From: an uncultured Archangium sp.
GTDB lineage: Bacteria; Myxococcota; Myxococcia; Myxococcales; Myxococcaceae
Length of the DNA stretch: 13,420 bases
Direction: 5' to 3'
Assembly: GCA_946479335.1 (NCBI GenBank)
Contig: CAMLFP010000127.1
Span: 1-13,420, forward strand
Below are positions 8,586-13,420 of this stretch, in pieces. Numbering within the stretch: the first letter of the stretch is position 1; each line of letters opens with the position of its first letter. Under the pieces are notes generated by a model. It saw nothing but the letters and a program-made list of their open reading frames with translations, did no database searches and was not told the DNA's origin. The position numbers and the translations under genes were made by a program.

Positions 8586-10079
8586 TCAATTCTTCGGCGC
8601 CGTCAATCGCCCCACGGAGCGGATCAGCTCCGCGTTGTCGCCTTTGCGCAGCGTGTGGGCGGTCTGGCATTCGCGCGCGCGGGCGGCGAGGGTCACCGAG
8701 TCGCCCGTCGACCACAACAGCACCGGCGTCTGCCCCAGCCCGTGCGCGCGCGCCGCGGAGAGCAGCACCGGGGCCTTCATGGTCTTCAGCTCCGGGTCGA
8801 GGATCAGCAGCGACACGGGGTGCCGACGCAGCGTGCTGGCCAACAGCATCGGGTTGTCGAGGGTCAGCACCTCGTAGCCGGCGCGCGAGAGGGTGTCCTT
8901 CGCGGTCTCCAGCGACGCGGCGTGATCGTCGACCACCAGCACCACCTTCTTCGCCTGCACCGCGGGCAGCGCGCTCACCGAGTCGACGTGCCGTTGCAGC
9001 GCGGGCACCGTGCTCGAGCGAGAGGGCTGCGGCGGCGGGGCAACCACCGGCGCGGTCGAATCGCGCAGCGTCTGGGTGATGAACGTGCCGAGGTCGTTGA
9101 GCGGCACGATGTGCTCCGCGGCGCCCAGCTCCACCGCCGCCTTCGGCATGCCGTACACCGCGCACGACGCGCGATCTTGCACGATGGTGCGCGCGCCCAT
9201 GCGCCGCATGCGCAGCAGGCCCTGCGCCCCGTCGTCACCCATGCCGGTCATCAGCACGCCCATGCCGCGCCCCTTGAGCGCGGTGGCCATCGAGAAGAAG
9301 AGCGAGTCGACGGAGGGCGAGATGAGCGCGTTGGGCGGCGGCGGGAGCAGCTTCACCGTGAGGTTCTCGCGCACGAAGAGCTCCTGGCGCGGCGGCGCGA
9401 CGTAGACGCGGCCGGCTTCCAGCGTGGTGGCGGCGTTGGCCTGCTCGACGCGGTGCCCCGACGAGTCGCGGAGGAAGCGCACGAACGAGTCGAAAAAGTC
9501 TTCGGCCATGTGCTGCACGATGGCGATCGGCAACGGGAAGTCGCGCGGCAGGCTCGAGAGCAGCCGGGCGAGCGCCTTGGGGCCGCCCGTCGACGCGCCG
9601 ATGCCCAGCAGCAGCGGGCGCTCGGTGGAGACGGGGATGGGCGGCGCCGGCGCGGCGGGCGCGGGCTTCTCGTCTTCGATGCCGGCCTCGGCCAGCATCC
9701 GCATGCGCTCCACGAAGCGGTGGAGATCGTCGTCGCCCGCGCCGAAGACCTGGCTCTTGGGCACCAGCTCCAGCGCGCCGCGCGAGATGGCCTCGTAGTT
9801 GAGGTCGACGCCGGAGGTGGAGGAGCGCTCGGAGATGACCACGATGGGCGTGGGCCGCTCGCGCATCACCACCTCGATGGCCTTGAGGCCACCCATGCCC
9901 GGCATGTTGAGGTCCATGGTGATGAGGTCGGGGCGCAGTGATCGAACGCGCGCCACGGCCTCCTCGCCGGTCGTCGCTTCACCGACCACCGTCAACGTGT
10001 CGTCGAACTCCAGCGTGCGCTTCAGCACTTCGCGGCTGAGCGAGGAGTCGTCGACGATGAGCACACGAAACTTCGGCAT
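8586..10079 (-). CDS. cheB: CheB-type protein-glutamate methylesterase with an extra C-terminal receiver domain
   Basis: CheB removes methyl groups from (and deamidates) chemoreceptors. The 497-residue protein begins with a receiver domain (about 4-120): acidic pair D10/D11, phospho-acceptor D56 in TMDLNMPGM, S83 and K108. After a Pro/Ala linker comes the methylesterase domain (about 155-340), with the triad S163 (GASTGGP), H190 (VQHM) and D283 (GMGDDG). A second Pro/Ser-rich linker leads to another receiver (about 377-492) with D384/D385, likely acceptor D428 in LILDPEL, S457 and K479. Usual CheB proteins are about 350 residues and lack this last domain. No cheA, cheR, cheW or receptor gene is in the window, so its pathway is unknown. 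It heads the minus-strand gene run. Confidence 0.93.
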   Translation of the reverse strand: MPKFRVLIVDDSSLSREVLKRTLEFDDTLTVVGEATTGEEAVARVRSLRPDLITMDLNMPGMGGLKAIEVVMRERPTPIVVISERSSTSGVDLNYEAISRGALELVPKSQVFGAGDDDLHRFVERMRMLAEAGIEDEKPAPAAPAPPIPVSTERPLLLGIGASTGGPKALARLLSSLPRDFPLPIAIVQHMAEDFFDSFVRFLRDSSGHRVEQANAATTLEAGRVYVAPPRQELFVRENLTVKLLPPPPNALISPSVDSLFFSMATALKGRGMGVLMTGMGDDGAQGLLRMRRMGARTIVQDRASCAVYGMPKAAVELGAAEHIVPLNDLGTFITQTLRDSTAPVVAPPPQPSRSSTVPALQRHVDSVSALPAVQAKKVVLVVDDHAASLETAKDTLSRAGYEVLTLDNPMLLASTLRRHPVSLLILDPELKTMKAPVLLSAARAHGLGQTPVLLWSTGDSVTLAARARECQTAHTLRKGDNAELIRSVGRLTAPKN

Positions 10080-10100
10080 TTCCCGGAGAGCGACTCTAGC

Positions 10101-10124
10101 TACCAGCGGCGCAATCGCTGGCTA
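10101..10124. promoter_or_regulatory. Imperfect inverted repeat in the divergent cheB / 110-residue-protein spacer
   Basis: TACCAGCG (10101-10108) and CGCTGGCTA (10116-10124) are inverted with one bulged C, around a seven-base centre. They lie in the only 84-base spacer between two divergent transcription units, so the dyad could be an operator. I found no convincing -35/-10 boxes for either direction. The downstream gene has AAGGTGG (10153-10159) four bases before its ATG. The minus-strand cheB start has only a weak CGGGA. Confidence 0.25.
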
Positions 10125-10163
10125 CAAAATTCCCCTCTTGTTTCTGCGCCGTAAGGTGGGCCC

Positions 10164-10496
10164 ATGCGCAAGCGTGACGATGGGCAGCTCCAGCTCGACC
10201 TCGCGACCCCGCCGAAGCTGCGGGTCATCAAGGGGCTGGGTCAGAAACAACAGGAGCCGCTGGCCTCGCGCGACGCGGTGGCGCGGGTGTTGATGGAGGC
10301 GGGCGCCGATCTGCTGCTCCGCCGCATCAGCAGCGAGCGCGCCGAGGAGATCGAGCAGCAGGTCGACGAGATCCTCCGGTTGTTCGACCTGGTCGATGAC
10401 AACCGCCTGTTGTTCCCCGTGCTCCAGCGCAAGCTCGACGCGCTGGAGTCATTGATGCGTGACACCCGCGAGAAGCGCCTGCGCCGCACGCGCTGA
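10164..10496 (+). CDS. Conserved-looking small protein of unknown function (110 aa)
   Basis: I do not recognise a family. The product is charged and soluble, with no signal peptide or membrane segment. The N terminus is basic with a short QLQLDL segment (8-13) and KLRVIKG (18-24), probably extended. Residues about 36-103 look almost entirely helical, with Leu/Ile/Val at heptad-like spacing and many Glu/Arg, so a helical bundle or coiled coil is likely. It ends in a basic KRLRRTR. A good Shine-Dalgarno (AAGGTGG) and coding character like its neighbours support it as a real gene. It ends 29 bases before the kinase gene on the same strand, so the two are probably co-transcribed. A role with the kinase is a guess. 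Confidence 0.72.
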   Translation: MRKRDDGQLQLDLATPPKLRVIKGLGQKQQEPLASRDAVARVLMEAGADLLLRRISSERAEEIEQQVDEILRLFDLVDDNRLLFPVLQRKLDALESLMRDTREKRLRRTR

Positions 10497-10506
10497 TACA
10501 TTCTAC

Positions 10507-10521
10507 AGGAGGCCTGCCTCC
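10507..10521 (+). promoter_or_regulatory. Shine-Dalgarno of the kinase gene inside a small hairpin
   Basis: A perfect AGGAGG (10507-10512) lies 13 bases before the GTG start at 10526, longer than the usual five to nine. It is followed by CCTG and CCTCC, so GGAGG (10508-10512) can pair with CCTCC (10517-10521) around a four-base loop. The hairpin would mask the ribosome binding site. Whether it forms in the cell is unknown. Confidence 0.4.
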
Positions 10522-10525
10522 CCCC

Positions 10526-12289
10526 GTGTCGCTCGAAACCTACGGCCGCTACCAGCTCCTGAAGAAACTGGCCGCGGGCGGCATGGCGCAGATCTACCTC
10601 GCGCGGCAGCAGGGCCCGGAGGGCTTCGAGAAGCTGCTGGTGGTCAAGCGCATCCTCCCGCACCTCGCGGAGAACGAAGACTTCATCACCATGTTCCTCG
10701 ACGAGGCGCGCATCGCGGCGCGGCTCAACCACCCGAACGTGGTGCAGATCTTCGACCTCGGCGCGCAAGACGACTCGTACTTCATCGCGATGGAGTTCAT
10801 CCACGGCGAGGACCTGCGCCGCGTGTGGAAGCACTCCGAGCGTGAAGGCAAGCCGCTGCCGGTCGCGCTGATGCTGCGCATCATCATCGATGCCTGCGCG
10901 GGGCTCGACTACGCGCACAAGAAGACCGACCAGACCGGGCGCCCGCTGAACATCGTGCACCGCGACGTCTCGCCGCAGAACATCCTCGTGTCGTTCGACG
11001 GCGCGGTGAAGGTGGTCGACTTCGGCATCGCCAAGGCGGCCGACCAGTCGACCGTCACGCAGTCGGGCGTGCTCAAGGGCAAGTACTCGTACATGTCGCC
11101 GGAGCAGGCGTCGGGCCAGGACCTCGACGCTCGCAGCGATCTCTTCGCGCTCGGCGTGGTGCTGTACGAGCTGCTCACCAACACCCGCCTCTTCAAGCGG
11201 CAGAGCGACATCCAGACGTTGAATGCCGTCACCGCCTGCGTGGTGGAGCCGCCCTCGAAGGTGAACCCCGACATTCCTCCCGCCCTCGACGCCATCGTGA
11301 TGAAGGCGCTGGCGAAAGATCGCGACGCGCGCTTCGCCGACGCGCGGCAGTTCGGCGCGGCGTTGGAGCGCTGGCTGCTCGACAACCAGCTGCCGGCCTC
11401 GACCGCCGACCTCGCCGAGTTCATGCACGACGTCTACCGCGAGCGCCTCGCGCGCGAAGCGGAGGAGGGCCGGCTGCTCTTCGAGACCATCGAGAGCGAC
11501 GCGCCGGCCGAGCGCGCCACGCCGTCGGGGGAGTTCAAGCGGCCCACGCGCGCCACCGGCTCCAAACGGCTCTCGAAGCCGCTGGAGATGACCAAGGCGA
11601 GCAACAGCCGGCTCGCGCAGCGCGCGCCCACCGAGGCGTCGATGCCCACGCTGGCGCAGCGCGAGGTGAAGCTGCCGCTGGTCGCGGCGGTGGTGCTGCT
11701 CGCGTTGCTGGTGGGCGGGGTGGTGGCGTGGTTCTTCACGCGCGGCCGCGCCGAAACGCCGTCGCCGGTCGTCGAGAAGCCGGTGCCGCCGCCGGTGGAG
11801 AAGCCCGTGGAGGCGCCCACCGTGCCGGTGCCGGTGAAGTTCGCGACGCGCATCGAGAGCACGCCGCCGGGCGCCACCGTGTCGATCGCCGGGCGCGAAG
11901 CGGGCGTCACGCCGTTGGTCGTGGAGCTGGAGGCGGGCCCCGTCGCGATCGCGCTCGCGCTCGATGGCTACCGCGACGCGGAAGATCGCTTCGAGGTGAC
12001 GGCTGACGCGGAGCCGCACCGCTACGTGCTGACCGCCCTCAAGAAGCCCAGCGCCGTGAAGCCGCCGCCGCCGACGACGCCGAAGGAGAAGGCCACGGTG
12101 CGCTTCTTCAACGCCGAGGCGCGCATCGAGTGCCCGAAGGTCGGGTTCAAGGGCGAGACGCCACCCGCCGACAAGCAGCTCCCCGTCGGTGACTACGAGT
12201 GCATCTTCACCTCGGAGGGGCGCCGCTCGACGCAGACCATCCACGTCGAGGCCGGCGTCATCAACAAGGTGAAGGTCGAGTTCCCCTGA
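10526..12289 (+). CDS. Transmembrane Ser/Thr protein kinase with periplasmic PEGA-type domain
   Basis: Hanks-type kinase with a cytoplasmic catalytic domain and an external sensor part (587 residues). The kinase domain (about 9-285) has the glycine loop LAAGGMAQIYLA (15-26), ATP lysine K41, helix-C E60, catalytic HRDVSPQN (145-152, D147 and N152), DFG (165-167) and a YMSPEQ segment. All key residues are present, so it should be active. A Ser/Thr-rich juxtamembrane stretch (about 325-380) offers phosphorylation sites. One membrane helix (about 383-404) and a Pro/Val/Glu-rich stalk follow, then a PEGA-like domain (about 440-506) and a second small beta-rich module (about 523-587) with two cysteines (C536, C559). 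The GTG start follows an AGGAGG 13 bases away. Its TGA abuts the stop of the next, opposite-strand gene. Confidence 0.93.
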   Translation: MSLETYGRYQLLKKLAAGGMAQIYLARQQGPEGFEKLLVVKRILPHLAENEDFITMFLDEARIAARLNHPNVVQIFDLGAQDDSYFIAMEFIHGEDLRRVWKHSEREGKPLPVALMLRIIIDACAGLDYAHKKTDQTGRPLNIVHRDVSPQNILVSFDGAVKVVDFGIAKAADQSTVTQSGVLKGKYSYMSPEQASGQDLDARSDLFALGVVLYELLTNTRLFKRQSDIQTLNAVTACVVEPPSKVNPDIPPALDAIVMKALAKDRDARFADARQFGAALERWLLDNQLPASTADLAEFMHDVYRERLAREAEEGRLLFETIESDAPAERATPSGEFKRPTRATGSKRLSKPLEMTKASNSRLAQRAPTEASMPTLAQREVKLPLVAAVVLLALLVGGVVAWFFTRGRAETPSPVVEKPVPPPVEKPVEAPTVPVPVKFATRIESTPPGATVSIAGREAGVTPLVVELEAGPVAIALALDGYRDAEDRFEVTADAEPHRYVLTALKKPSAVKPPPPTTPKEKATVRFFNAEARIECPKVGFKGETPPADKQLPVGDYECIFTSEGRRSTQTIHVEAGVINKVKVEFP

Positions 12290-13420
12290 TCAGCGCAGCT
12301 CGCGCGCGAACCCGAACGTGCGGATGAGGTTGTACACGTGGCTGCGCGTCAGCTCGAGCCGCCGCGCCGCCTCGGTGATGTTCCAGTCGCAGTTGTCCAG
12401 CGTGCGCCGGAGGAACTCGCGCTGGAACTGCCGCGTCGCCTCGGTGAAGCCCCGCGGCTCGGGCGTCGGCTCCAGCGCGGTGGAGGTCTCGAGGTGCCGC
12501 GCCTCCACCTGCGGAGATTGATCGGCCACCGCGCGGATCAACGCCTGCTCGAGGCGCGCGCGCAGCTGGCGCACGTTGCCCGGCCACTCCATCGTCTCGC
12601 AGGTGAGGCGGAACTGCGGTGAGAGCGGCAACCGCGGCAGGTTGTGCTCCACCGCGACGTGCTCCACGAGGAACTCCAGCGTGGGCACGATGTCGTCGGG
12701 GCGATCGGCCAGCGACGGCATGCGCAGCACGAAGCTGTTGAGGCGGTACAGCAGGTCTTCGCGGAACTTCTTCATCGCCACCAGCGCCTCGAGGTTCGCG
12801 TTGGTCGCCGCGATGACGCGGATGTTCGCGTCGGTGAGGCCTGTCGCGCCGACCGCGTAGTACTTCTTGCTCTGCAGCAGCTGCAGCAGCTTGCTCTGCG
12901 CCGGGAGCGGGATCTCGCCCACCTCGTCGAGGAACAGCGTGCCGCCCTCGGCCGCCGCCACCTTGCCCAGCGCCTTCTTCGCGCCGGTGAAGGCGCCCTC
13001 GCGCGTGCCGAAGAACTCCGACTCGAACAACGTCTCGGGGATGGCGGCGCAGTTCAGCTCCACGAAGGGCCCCGCCGCGCGCGGCGAGTTGTCGTGGATG
13101 GCGCGGGCGATCTGCGTCTTGCCGGTGCCCGATTCGCCCTCGAGCAGCACGTTGATGTTCAACGGAGAGACCAGCGCCAATTGCTGGAACACCCGCGCCA
13201 GCGCCCGGCTGCGGCCGGCCACCGAGTCCAACTTCAGCTTCTGCCGGTACTGCCGCGTCGGGTCGCTCGCGTCCTCCTGCGTGATGGCGTGCGCCGCCAG
13301 CACCGGCCCCAGGAAGCGCGCCACGTGCTCCGCCAGCCCCACGTGCTCCGGGCGGAACGCGCCGGCCCCGCGCACCCCCTCGAGGTACAGCACGCCCGCC
13401 TGCACGCCCGACAAGGGCAC
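12290..13420 (-). CDS. Sigma-54-dependent transcriptional activator (enhancer-binding protein), N terminus outside window
   Basis: Bacterial enhancer-binding protein that uses ATP hydrolysis to open promoters held by sigma-54 RNA polymerase. The visible 376 residues, numbered from the window edge, start with the end of a GAF-like sensor domain (about 1-45; VPLSG then GVLYLEG). The AAA+ domain follows (about 66-290), with Walker A GESGTGKT (95-102), the sigma-54-contact loop GAFTGA (142-147) and Walker B LFLDE (162-166). FREDLLYRLN lies further on, and the sensor II-type segment WPGNVRQL follows. The C terminus is a Fis-type helix-turn-helix (about 335-376; ITEAARRLELTRSHVYNLI). The GTG at the edge is internal, not a start. 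An FHA or other sensory domain further upstream is possible but not seen. GAFTGA is intact, so it should work with sigma-54. Confidence 0.93.
   Translation of the reverse strand: MPLSGVQAGVLYLEGVRGAGAFRPEHVGLAEHVARFLGPVLAAHAITQEDASDPTRQYRQKLKLDSVAGRSRALARVFQQLALVSPLNINVLLEGESGTGKTQIARAIHDNSPRAAGPFVELNCAAIPETLFESEFFGTREGAFTGAKKALGKVAAAEGGTLFLDEVGEIPLPAQSKLLQLLQSKKYYAVGATGLTDANIRVIAATNANLEALVAMKKFREDLLYRLNSFVLRMPSLADRPDDIVPTLEFLVEHVAVEHNLPRLPLSPQFRLTCETMEWPGNVRQLRARLEQALIRAVADQSPQVEARHLETSTALEPTPEPRGFTEATRQFQREFLRRTLDNCDWNITEAARRLELTRSHVYNLIRTFGFARELR

Noticed and set aside
8049..9941. A 630-codon open frame on the plus strand opposite cheB and the barrel gene
   Set aside because: Its product is dominated by Arg, Ala, His and Gly without any domain, as expected for an antisense frame of GC-rich genes. 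The minus-strand frames carry complete CheB motifs and a barrel-like pattern.
10241..12244. A 667-codon open frame on the minus strand opposite the kinase
   Set aside because: It is antisense to an intact Ser/Thr kinase and reads as Arg/His/Leu-rich low-complexity sequence with no recognisable motif.

Overview
The window is very GC-rich DNA with strong third-position GC bias (judged by eye, not counted). Its gene style points to the Myxococcota (myxobacteria). The signs are two secreted proteins ending in a MYXO-CTERM-type tail, an Asp-Ala-Gly-Thr linker, a membrane Ser/Thr kinase with periplasmic PEGA-type modules, a sigma-54 enhancer-binding protein, and a CheB-type methylesterase with an extra receiver domain. 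I cannot name the genus or species. No insertion sequence, phage, CRISPR array or integrated element is visible. Coding density is high and no gene-free stretch reaches 300 bases; the longest are 2726-2802, 6171-6245 and 10080-10163.

Layout. (1) Positions 1-2725 (+) hold the 3' part of a large exported N-acetylmuramoyl-L-alanine amidase whose catalytic domain is split by a golvesin-like domain. (2) Positions 2803-6170 (+) hold a tight lower-glycolysis operon, gap-pgk-tpiA, followed by the translocase gene secG. Next come a hairpin, a tRNA-Leu(GAG) gene at 6246-6327 and a strong intrinsic terminator. (3) On the minus strand, from 10079 down to 6368, four closely packed genes form a probable operon: a CheB-type methylesterase (receiver-CheB-receiver), a small outer-membrane beta-barrel-like protein, a zinc-dependent phospholipase C-like MYXO-CTERM protein, and a class I glutamine amidotransferase. 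(4) Divergently from cheB, positions 10164-12289 (+) hold a 110-residue protein of unknown function and a transmembrane Ser/Thr protein kinase. (5) Converging on the kinase with no gap is a sigma-54-dependent activator (12290-13420, minus) whose N terminus runs off the window.

How the genes fit together. GapA, Pgk and TpiA catalyse consecutive or adjoining steps of triose-phosphate metabolism and are joined by stop/start overlap or near-contact, so co-translation is likely. SecG belongs to the Sec translocon, which would export the amidase, the barrel protein and the phospholipase-like protein seen here. The right half is rich in signalling genes (receiver domains, a kinase, a sigma-54 activator), but nothing in the sequence shows that they act on each other.

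Most of the window is ordinary chromosomal backbone. The parts worth a second look are the domain architectures (split amidase; receiver-CheB-receiver), the unexplained barrel/phospholipase/amidotransferase operon behind cheB, the unknown 110-residue protein, and a possible hairpin over the kinase ribosome binding site. I do not see strong evidence for a wholly new system.
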